Assembly: GCA_903842235.1 (NCBI GenBank)
Contig: CAIMLG010000341.1
Coordinates: forward strand, 1 to 36,639
Origin: an uncultured Verrucomicrobia subdivision 3 bacterium
GTDB lineage: Bacteria; Verrucomicrobiota; Verrucomicrobiia; Limisphaerales; UBA11358
DNA length: 36,639 nt
Direction: 5' to 3'
The position numbers and the translations under genes are program-made. The notes below the pieces were generated by a model that saw only the letters and a list, made by a program, of their open reading frames with translations, had not been told where the DNA came from and did not search any database. This document shows, piece by piece, positions 7,905 to 13,388 of the stretch. Positions within the stretch are counted from its first letter, which is position 1; the number at the start of each line of letters is the position of its first letter.

Positions 7905-8119
7905 GGCTGGGCCTCCGGTTTGGTGAAGTTGAGCGGCAACTCGGACTGCAACTGAGAGACGGCCTCCAATGCGGCGATCTGGTCTCCAATCGGCCTGTAG
8001 GCGCGATGGTTGGATTTCAGAACCGAACGCAACGCAATTAAAACGCGTTTCCGTTTGGCGATCGAATCGGGCAGCGTTCCCGCAACGTGTTCGGCAAGGA
8101 TGGCGATCGAATCGGTCAT
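7901..8119 (-). CDS. Small early protein, likely helical
   Basis: The start at 8119 (MTDSIAILAEHVAGTLPDSI) gives 72 aa and is chosen because its ATG overlaps the TGA of the upstream HTH gene (8116-8119), the usual coupling in this operon. The open frame extends to 8212 but would then overlap that gene extensively. The sequence is a pair of helices separated by a basic segment (KRKRVLIALRSVLKSNHRAY). No family was recognised. Confidence 0.55.
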   Translation of the reverse strand: MTDSIAILAEHVAGTLPDSIAKRKRVLIALRSVLKSNHRAYRPIGDQIAALEAVSQLQSELPLNFTKPEAQP

Positions 8120-8304
8120 ACGCGGCCTCCAACTAGTTCGGAAATGCGACTGTGAACTCGGGGGTATCGTTTGGGATTTTCGATTGAGAAATACACCGCC
8201 GATCGACTGCAATTGGCCCGCCGAGCAAGTTCCGCCAGAGAGAAGATGCCTTTGCGGGCAGCGAGTTGCCGGAGAAGATTTCGGTTGATTTTTGCTTGCG
8301 ACAT
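8116..8304 (-). CDS. Small HTH regulator at head of early operon (Ner-like position)
   Basis: The start chosen at 8304 (MSQAKINRNLLRQLAARKGI) gives 62 aa; the open frame extends to 8361, but the upstream part overlaps the promoter/operator. Residues 18-40 (GIFSLAELARRANCSRSAVY) form a clear helix-turn-helix. As the first gene of the leftward early operon, opposite a repressor-like gene, it occupies the place of Ner in Mu, a small DNA-binding protein that shuts down early and repressor transcription. The Ner role is inferred from position and size; the sequence is not obviously homologous. No good Shine-Dalgarno site is seen for any candidate start. Confidence 0.66.
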   Translation of the reverse strand: MSQAKINRNLLRQLAARKGIFSLAELARRANCSRSAVYFSIENPKRYPRVHSRISELVGGRV

Positions 8305-8387
8305 GTGATTAAGTAACTTTGTTGACATTAAGTTAATCAACATTGTGGATACTGTCAACAAATTAAATCCACATTGTTGTTTTTATT
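8305..8387. promoter_or_regulatory. Divergent early/repressor promoter-operator region
   Basis: AT-rich spacer between oppositely oriented regulators. A perfect 9-bp inverted repeat, TTGTTGACA (8319-8327) and TGTCAACAA (8353-8361), is centred near 8340, and each arm holds a consensus -35 box TTGACA facing into the spacer. On the minus strand TTGACA is followed 17 bp later by TAACTT, a fair sigma70 promoter for the early operon. On the plus strand the -10 is weaker (TGGATA, 18 bp). A second near-inverted pair, AACATTGTGGAT (8339-8350) and ATCCACATTGTT (8367-8378), lies across one arm. These repeats are good candidates for binding by the two flanking HTH proteins. Confidence 0.6.
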
Positions 8388-8798
8388 TTGAGTGACGTAA
8401 AGACACTGGAGCAGATCGAATTTGCAGAGCTATTTGCCAAGCTGAAAAAGCGCGGCATTAATGGCGTCGCCGTGGCGCGTGAACTGCAGACCACCACCCA
8501 GTCCGTTTCTTTTTACAACCGAGGGCAAAGGAATCCGCGTCCGTTAACCATGGAGAAATTGCGCGCGTTCGTGAAAAAAGTTTATGGCGAGGTTTCTGAG
8601 GAAAACGAAGTTGACCATTGGCGTCAACGCGCTGAGCAAGCAGAAAGTGAACTTGCCGAGTTAAGAAATCTTTTAGGTTCGTTGGGGAACCGAACGAAAG
8701 TCACTGGCGGCCGCGCACGCATCGCCAGCACCGGACGCTCAAGAGCGGCTTTTGTCGGGGCGGCGGAATTTGACGCTGAGGAAAAAAGAAATCGATGA
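8388..8798 (+). CDS. Repressor-like HTH protein, probably frameshifted at 3' end
   Basis: The frame starts at TTG 8388 (no in-frame ATG nearby) and encodes 136 aa. Residues 22-62 (KRGINGVAVARELQTTTQSV then SFYNRGQRNPRP) form a Cro/C1-type helix-turn-helix, followed by a coiled coil (ENEVDHWRQRAEQAESELAE). Divergent position against the early operon fits the phage immunity repressor. After about residue 97 the product becomes a Gly/Arg-rich tail, while the +1 frame from about 8677 to TAA at 8880 encodes a more protein-like sequence (LTLRKKEIDEIIEGRSG... ending FQSFYPEAH). A single-base indel between 8677 and 8795 would explain this. Confidence 0.68.
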   Translation: MSDVKTLEQIEFAELFAKLKKRGINGVAVARELQTTTQSVSFYNRGQRNPRPLTMEKLRAFVKKVYGEVSEENEVDHWRQRAEQAESELAELRNLLGSLGNRTKVTGGRARIASTGRSRAAFVGAAEFDAEEKRNR

Positions 8799-8880
8799 AA
8801 TCATCGAAGGCCGGAGTGGTGAGGGGATGGATTTTCCGGGCGAGGAATCGTTCCAGAGTTTTTACCCGGAAGCTCATTAA

Positions 8881-9083
8881 TCTGACGGCCTCAATGGCGC
8901 GGACCCGATATGCCTGAACCGAGGCACCGCGAAGCGCCTACTCTCCAAGCACACCGGGCCGCGCCGATCGGCGCGCTGCCTGGCATGATGAAGAGTTGGA
9001 AAATTCGCGGTTTTCGGTTCATCATGCGGAACGCAAAATTGTGAAGCCGCTATTATCAGTCGGACCAAACGAAAAATCAAACC
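8881..9083. other. Intergenic region with palindrome and nested inverted repeat
   Basis: No gene is seen. It contains a perfect 14-bp palindrome GCGCCGATCGGCGC (8961-8974) and, just after it, a 10-bp inverted repeat GCATGATGAA (8983-8992) / TTCATCATGC (9018-9027). Inside the latter is a second pair, GAAAA (8999-9003) / TTTTC (9011-9015). Such an arrangement may end repressor transcription, bind a regulator, or control the rightward genes that follow. No confident promoter could be called. Confidence 0.5.
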
Positions 9084-9731
9084 ATGAAAATGTTCCTCTC
9101 CATCCTTCCGGCGGCGGCCCTGCTGTGGGGCTGCCAGAAAAATCCGTTCCCGGAAACCCACGAAAGCAATGATCAAAAAATTGCCCGCTGGCACAATGAG
9201 GCGAAGACCGCCATGCTCACGGAATCCACTAATCGGGTGCCGGGAATTAATCGGATCATTTTGAACGAAGTGGAAAATCGGGGTCAAAGTGTCACCTCGT
9301 GGCGTGGCCATGTCACCTTGGATTTTGTCAATCACCTGGGCGGAATTGACCGGACAAATCTTTATTACCTCTTCACCTTCCCAGGAGGACATGTGTCTTG
9401 CTTCCGGGATGGGGAGCGAGAATATCAATTAGCCTTGGAGGCGATTCGCAACCGGGTGGTGCCAGAACCAATCCCCGACCCAAGGCGCGCAGAATTCGAG
9501 ACGCGGCTATCTATTCTGGAAAGCAATGTGGCTGATCTTGCGGTCCGGAATCTGAGGCAGAAATCTATCAATACCAATATCGTTGTTGCGTTGCAGGATA
9601 ATCTTAATTTGCTAAAAGGTGTTCAGTTAGACAATTTGTTTCATGCGGTTCAAATTGATGAACGGCGATCGCAGTTAACATCAATTTCCAATGTTCTCAC
9701 CCGCCACATCCGGGCCAACACAATCAAATGA
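9084..9731 (+). CDS. Lipoprotein of unknown function
   Basis: A 215-aa protein with a lipoprotein signal peptide: MKMFLSILPAAALLWGC, with the modified Cys at residue 17. The mature part holds 'RGHVTLDFVNHLGGIDRTNL' and 'FPGGHVSCFRDG', which suggest a compact beta-rich domain, followed by a helical coiled-coil-like C-terminal half (RAEFETRLSILESNVADLAV; NLLKGVQLDNLFHAVQI). No family was recognised. In a prophage it could be an outer-membrane-anchored spanin-like or superinfection-exclusion lipoprotein, but neither is shown. Base composition is AT-richer than the late genes. Its stop overlaps the next small ATG (ATGA, 9728-9731). Confidence 0.66.
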   Translation: MKMFLSILPAAALLWGCQKNPFPETHESNDQKIARWHNEAKTAMLTESTNRVPGINRIILNEVENRGQSVTSWRGHVTLDFVNHLGGIDRTNLYYLFTFPGGHVSCFRDGEREYQLALEAIRNRVVPEPIPDPRRAEFETRLSILESNVADLAVRNLRQKSINTNIVVALQDNLNLLKGVQLDNLFHAVQIDERRSQLTSISNVLTRHIRANTIK

Positions 9732-9844
9732 TCCTCGCCAACTTCATCCCCGAACTGCCGGACTGGATCACGCTGCCGGCGCTGGGGTTTGGCCTGGTAG
9801 CCGGCGGGGCCATCGTCACGGTGGCATTCCGGGGGTTCAACTAA
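9728..9844 (+). CDS. 38-aa hydrophobic membrane peptide
   Basis: A short frame read directly from the sequence, starting in an ATGA overlap with the lipoprotein gene and ending TAA at 9842-9844. It reads MILANFIPELPDWITLPALG then FGLVAGGAIVTVAFRGFN, with one Gly/Ala-rich membrane segment. Lipoprotein plus tiny membrane protein in an overlapping pair recalls lysis or exclusion modules, but this is inference. Confidence 0.45.
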   Translation: MILANFIPELPDWITLPALGFGLVAGGAIVTVAFRGFN

Positions 9845-9855
9845 TTTCCTCGACA
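9842..9855 (+). repeat. 14-bp direct repeat, left copy
   Basis: TAATTTCCTCGACA begins with the stop codon of the 38-aa membrane peptide gene. An identical copy begins with the stop codon of the next gene (10825-10838). The pair frames the 301-aa gene as an apparent insertion or duplication cassette. Confidence 0.75.
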
Positions 9856-9921
9856 CCAGCAGGGGGGCGCTGCTTATGATTTTCAAATAACCACCATTTC
9901 ATCGGGAGCAATAAAATCATT

Positions 9922-10827
9922 ATGAACAGTCAGTTTATTCTGGAATCAGAGCATCTCTTTTATTATTCGGCGGCCCAGCCAGTTAGTGCGGCGATGCTGG
10001 CGGAATCATTGATCGGATTGGATGGGGTGGTCAATCAGAGCACCAAAGCCCTGGGTAGATTTTTCAAGGTCCGCATCTATTCCGAGGATGTGCTGATCCA
10101 GAAAATTGAATTTGGAAGTTACAAGGACAGCTTTATAGTGCGTCTGGTTTTTGGTAAAGAAGCTGAGCTGGAAAAAAGAATCGATAAATTTCGCGCCAAA
10201 CTTGGGCTAAATAAAATGTCCACCAAAACTGTCATCACGTTAATAATTGCGGCGGCCATTGGTTACGCCGTCTATCATTACGCCACTGCCAGCAAAGATG
10301 AGAAGGCTTTAATTAGCATCAACAACAGTTTCAATAATTGGGGCAAAGAGGTGGGGATGACGGGGCCGGAATTTTTGGCCAAACTGGGAGAGATCATCAA
10401 AAACAAGGAAGACCTGAAAAGGCAGGTGGTCCGGTTAACGCGCCCCAAGGGGTCAAGCGATAACGGTTCCATCACCCTGGATAACGATTCCAATTTCACC
10501 ATCAGCGCCGATGCCGTTGCGGCCGTGCCAGCCAACTACTCGGTCACCCTCCCCGACGTGCCAATCAAGGATTTTACCAAAGCGATGATTGTGATTCGCG
10601 CCGCCGATCTGGATCGTTTGACCGGCTGGTATGGGATCGCCCTGGAAATCTACGACCATCGGGTTTCAGTTCAATTGGAAGAAAGTGTTGATCGGAGTAA
10701 AATCATCCTCGGAAAATTCAACGAAGTGGATATCACCGTCATCTACGATTTGAAAAAAAACGGCGATAGAATCCCGAAACAGTATATCATCCGTAAGCTT
10801 TACGATCCGGTGGTTAAGACTCCATAA
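9922..10827 (+). CDS. Unknown membrane-anchored protein in a repeat-flanked cassette
   Basis: A 301-aa protein without a recognised family. Residues 1-95 form a mixed alpha/beta cytoplasmic-type domain (FKVRIYSEDVLIQKIEFGSY, then DSFIVRLVFGKEAELEKRID). A single membrane segment lies at about residues 102-122 (VITLIIAAAIGYAVYHYATA). A further 180-residue region contains 'GSITLDNDSNFTISADAVAA', 'KAMIVIRAADLDRLTGWYGI' and 'IILGKFNEVDITVIYDL', suggesting a beta-rich domain on the other side of the membrane. It is visibly AT-richer than the late genes, stands alone, and sits between two identical 14-bp repeats located at stop codons. That fits a moron, a lysogen-expressed extra gene. A host-defence or exclusion role is possible but unproven. 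Confidence 0.66.
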   Translation: MNSQFILESEHLFYYSAAQPVSAAMLAESLIGLDGVVNQSTKALGRFFKVRIYSEDVLIQKIEFGSYKDSFIVRLVFGKEAELEKRIDKFRAKLGLNKMSTKTVITLIIAAAIGYAVYHYATASKDEKALISINNSFNNWGKEVGMTGPEFLAKLGEIIKNKEDLKRQVVRLTRPKGSSDNGSITLDNDSNFTISADAVAAVPANYSVTLPDVPIKDFTKAMIVIRAADLDRLTGWYGIALEIYDHRVSVQLEESVDRSKIILGKFNEVDITVIYDLKKNGDRIPKQYIIRKLYDPVVKTP

Positions 10828-10838
10828 TTTCCTCGACA
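10825..10838 (+). repeat. 14-bp direct repeat, right copy
   Basis: TAATTTCCTCGACA, identical to 9842-9855, again starting with the TAA of the preceding gene. The distance between copies is 983 bp, the size of the enclosed cassette. Confidence 0.75.
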
Positions 10839-11199
10839 GCCCCAGCCATCAGTGCTTTGATGGGCGCACACGGAGGGCAAGTCCGCCAGCGCGGCTCGCG
10901 CCTCCGTTTTTCCTTCCCCGCCTACGATCCCATTAGCCGCTAACGTGCGGTTTTCCCAATCGGCCCCATGCTGTCCTGCGTGAAGGGCAAGCTAACATTT
11001 TCAAATCTGACCGCCGTTGTGCGGGGGAGTTTCCACCGAGTTTGCCCTCCGTGTCCCCGCGCTTCGGCGACCCTTTTCGTCCGCTGCCAACGCCGCCGGT
11101 TTCGCTCCTTTCTCTCCGGCGGGAAGGCGTCCCCCAATGAGCGCCTCGGCGGACGCTTTTTCGCAACCGTTAATCCACCCTTAACCCAAAGTTAATCCC
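10828..11199. other. Gene-free region with long-range inverted repeat, possible dispersed element
   Basis: No convincing gene. ACACGGAGGGCAA (10868-10880) and TTGCCCTCCGTGT (11042-11054) form a perfect 13-bp inverted repeat 161 bp apart. The interior and the following 100 bp encode only arginine-rich frames on both strands that look like intergenic repeat DNA. I associate similar sequence with dispersed intergenic repeats in Verrucomicrobia genomes, but this is recollection, not a search. It separates the moron-like gene from the next operon. Confidence 0.4.
10870..10911 (+). terminator. Possible rho-independent terminator
   Basis: Arms ACGGAGG (10870-10876) and CCTCCGT (10901-10907) flank a GC-rich loop that can itself fold partly (GCGCGGC / CGCG), followed by TTTTT. 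It lies 42 bp after the stop of the 301-aa membrane protein gene and would close that transcript. Confidence 0.5.
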
Positions 11200-11835
11200 A
11201 TGAAAAAAACCCTCCTGCTCTGTGCCATTGGTGCCTCGGTGGCCTTGTTGTCCGGCTGTGCCGGCTCCGGCAACCTGCTGCTCTCCCCTGGTAAGGTGGA
11301 CGTGTTGCGCCCGGCCCAGACCAATCTGGTGGCGATAGTCGTCACCAACCTCGCCCCCGATGGCTTGCCCCAGGTGGTCACCAATCTGCAGCCGATCATT
11401 CTGCCGGCCATCACCTACACCAACATGGAATTGTCGGCGGTGGCCTCGGGCACCATCAAGGCCGCCGGGGTGGCGGGTGGCCTGGCCGGGGTGCCCTTCT
11501 CGGGGGCCATCGCGCAAGGCTTGCTGGCCGTCATCAGTCTGGCGCTCTCCTGGCTGGCGGTCCGCGCCAAGCGGAAATTGCAGGCCGAGATTGACGGGCA
11601 CGCCGAAACCAGCGAATCGCTGGCCGTGGCCCAGGACGTGGCCAAGACGCTCGTGCTGAATCTGGAAACCCTCCGCAAGACCGCGCTCACCATCCCCGGC
11701 TACACCGCCGACGTGGACAACAAGGTGATGACTGTTATTCAGCAGGTCCAGGAGGCGGCGGGCGTGAAGGGCGTGGTCAACGACATCGTGGACGCCAACA
11801 CCGGCTACACCCTGGGCGGGGAGGCCGCTAAGTAA
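11200..11835 (+). CDS. Lipoprotein with an internal membrane segment
   Basis: A 211-aa protein with a textbook lipoprotein signal, MKKTLLLCAIGASVALLSGC (Cys at residue 20). The mature part has a Thr/Asn/Pro-rich stretch, then a Gly/Ala-rich hydrophobic region (residues 84-123, GTIKAAGVAGGLAGVPFSGA ... LLAVISLALSWLAV) ending in a basic stop (RAKRKL). A helical region follows (SLAVAQDVAKTLVLNLETLR; VMTVIQQVQEAAG). Lipid anchor plus transmembrane helix in one chain would allow it to span the envelope like a unimolecular spanin, which is inference only. It heads a run of small genes leading into the terminase genes. Confidence 0.68.
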   Translation: MKKTLLLCAIGASVALLSGCAGSGNLLLSPGKVDVLRPAQTNLVAIVVTNLAPDGLPQVVTNLQPIILPAITYTNMELSAVASGTIKAAGVAGGLAGVPFSGAIAQGLLAVISLALSWLAVRAKRKLQAEIDGHAETSESLAVAQDVAKTLVLNLETLRKTALTIPGYTADVDNKVMTVIQQVQEAAGVKGVVNDIVDANTGYTLGGEAAK

Positions 11836-11860
11836 CGATCCCAACGCACGCATCGCCTAA

Positions 11861-12133
11861 ATGAAAACCCCGCCATGCCAATCGAATCGGCCCGCCGCCG
11901 CCCGGCCCTTCCGAGCTTGCCGCGACTGCAAACATTACTTTGATTTAAAGCAAGCAGGAGGTTTCCGCGAGGGGCAATGCACCCGATTTCCGCCCGCCAT
12001 TCACCCCAAGACGAAATACAAGCCCGGTCAATCCTTCAGTAACTACCCGCTCGTGGAAAGTATCAAGGAGGTTTGCGGCGAGTTCACGGCTGGCCAATAC
12101 GACTACGGGTTCAAATATAAACAGCCGAACTAA
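11861..12133 (+). CDS. Small Cys-rich (putative zinc-binding) protein
   Basis: A 90-aa protein with cysteines at residues 6, 20, 23, 41 and 70, including the arrangement C..CKHYFDLK...G.C.RFPP...CGEF. This 'CxxC...GxCxRxPP...(W)CGEF' pattern is common in small phage and bacterial proteins predicted to bind zinc. No function is known. It lies between a lipoprotein gene and a membrane protein gene on the same strand. Confidence 0.62.
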   Translation: MKTPPCQSNRPAAARPFRACRDCKHYFDLKQAGGFREGQCTRFPPAIHPKTKYKPGQSFSNYPLVESIKEVCGEFTAGQYDYGFKYKQPN

Positions 12134-12137
12134 ATTT

Positions 12138-12536
12138 ATGATGCTGGCCCAATCCATCGACTCGCTGCCGAGTGATTTCTGGAAAAACTTTTGCATCGCG
12201 CTGATCGCTATCATCGTGGTGGTGGGCATCATCGTGGGCATCATTGCCACCACTCGCCAGCCCGCGCCGGTGAAGCTGAATGACGATCCCGCCATTGAGG
12301 TGCGCAAGACCCCCAAGCGTTTCAATTATGAACTGTGCAAGGAAAAGCACGGCTCCATTGAAAACAAGTTCTCCATTATCGACACCCGGCTGGATGACCA
12401 CGATTCCGAATTCGTCCGCCTGCAGACGGAGCGGGGCACCCAGTTGGAAACCGACCGCAAGCGCAACCAGCGCCTGATGTTCGCGCTCGGCAAGATCGCC
12501 CAAAAACTCAACGTGGACATTGAACCCGCCGAGTGA
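12138..12536 (+). CDS. Holin-like or spanin-like membrane protein with coiled coil
   Basis: A 132-aa protein. It has a short N-terminal segment, one strong membrane helix (residues 16-42, FWKNFCIALIAIIVVVGIIV), then a cytoplasmic or periplasmic charged region with a predicted coiled coil (KHGSIENKFSIIDTRLDDHD; VRLQTERGTQLETDRKRNQR). One membrane helix followed by a coiled coil is the layout of i-spanins and some holins, and its position before the terminase genes is where transposable phages commonly keep lysis genes. The start could be either of two consecutive Met codons. Confidence 0.58.
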   Translation: MMLAQSIDSLPSDFWKNFCIALIAIIVVVGIIVGIIATTRQPAPVKLNDDPAIEVRKTPKRFNYELCKEKHGSIENKFSIIDTRLDDHDSEFVRLQTERGTQLETDRKRNQRLMFALGKIAQKLNVDIEPAE

Positions 12537-12563
12537 CGGTGTCACGGCCACCATTAAAAAATT

Positions 12564-12815
12564 ATGACCCCCCGCGAAACCAAAATTGCCAAAAGCATTC
12601 TCGACGCCCTCCACGAACTGGACGGCGGCCAGGCCCACGCATTGACCATCCACGGCGAGATTGGCGGGCTGGGCCTGTGCTCCTCGGTGGAGTTTGATTC
12701 CGTCTTGGCGGCGCTGGACCGGCAGAAGCTGGTGCTGTTTGTGGCCACCAAGTTCAAGGGCCGGCTGTGGAATATCACCGACGCCGGCGAGGCCGCGCGT
12801 TTGCAAATGCAATGA
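12564..12815 (+). CDS. Small winged-helix-like phage protein
   Basis: An 83-aa protein of a type found next to the terminase genes of transposable phages ('TPRE.KI...ILDALH.LDGGQ...L.IH.EI.....FD..L...DR..LV......F.GR..WNITDAGEAARL'). The C-terminal WNITDAGEAARLQM looks like the wing and last helix of a small winged-helix fold. Function is unknown, perhaps regulatory or packaging-related. Confidence 0.65.
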   Translation: MTPRETKIAKSILDALHELDGGQAHALTIHGEIGGLGLCSSVEFDSVLAALDRQKLVLFVATKFKGRLWNITDAGEAARLQMQ

Positions 12816-12818
12816 ACC

Positions 12819-13388
12819 ATGAGCGCCCCCAAGAAAATGATCGGCACGGCCAGCGGCCAGCCGGAGACGGCCATGCAAAAGCTCAAGGCCGTCTGGCGGC
12901 GCTTGCCCGAGGCCACGCAGGATTATTGGCGGGAGCAATTTGGTTCCTCGCGCAAACAGGCGGACTTGCGGCAGGAACTGGCCAAGAAACTTTCCGTCTC
13001 GCTGCCGGCCGATTCCAAGCTCACCAAGTTCCGGGCCTGGCTGGAGGATCAGGACTTGCGGGATGCCCAGGCCGAGCGGATGGAGGAGAACACGCGGCGG
13101 ATTCAGACCGAGCATCCGGAATGGACGCTGGACCAGGTGCGCGAGGAAGTCTTGCGGCAATCCTATTTCGAGACACTGGCCACCGGGAATTTCAAGCTGG
13201 GGCTGGCCGCCCGCAAATCCGATCTGGCCGAACAGACGCTGAAGTTCGACCGGGAAAAATTCAAGGAGGGGCTGCGGACGAAACTGGAATCCGGATTGGC
13301 CGAGTTGGCGACCCATATCAAAGGCAACTCGGCGGCGCAGGCGGCCTATGCCGCATTCAAGACGGCCATCAAAGAGAATACCAAATGA
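12819..13388 (+). CDS. Terminase small subunit-like protein (Mu gp27 type)
   Basis: A 189-aa, mostly helical and charged protein placed directly before the large terminase with an ATGA overlap (13385-13388). The first 75 residues (ETAMQKLKAVWRRLPEATQD; QADLRQELAKKLSVSLPADS) resemble the DNA-recognition half of Mu-type small terminases (DUF3486), and the remainder is a long coiled region (NTRRIQTEHPEWTLDQVREE; SDLAEQTLKFDREKFKEGLR). Small terminases recognise packaging sites and regulate the large subunit. The family is inferred mainly from gene order and overall character. Confidence 0.62.
   Translation: MSAPKKMIGTASGQPETAMQKLKAVWRRLPEATQDYWREQFGSSRKQADLRQELAKKLSVSLPADSKLTKFRAWLEDQDLRDAQAERMEENTRRIQTEHPEWTLDQVREEVLRQSYFETLATGNFKLGLAARKSDLAEQTLKFDREKFKEGLRTKLESGLAELATHIKGNSAAQAAYAAFKTAIKENTK

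Noticed and set aside
8877..9428. A minus-strand frame of 183 aa across the 8.9-9.4 kb region
   Set aside because: It overlaps the lipoprotein gene with its clear signal peptide and includes the inverted repeats; composition is not protein-like.
10933..11195. Arginine-rich frames on both strands between 10.9 and 11.2 kb
   Set aside because: They overlap each other, lack starts with context, and look like frames through a non-coding repeat.
12767..13384. A long open frame that fuses upstream of the large terminase (883 aa in total)
   Set aside because: This part runs over two genes in other frames, is Gly/Arg-rich without family motifs, and the ATGA overlap at 13385 gives a natural start.
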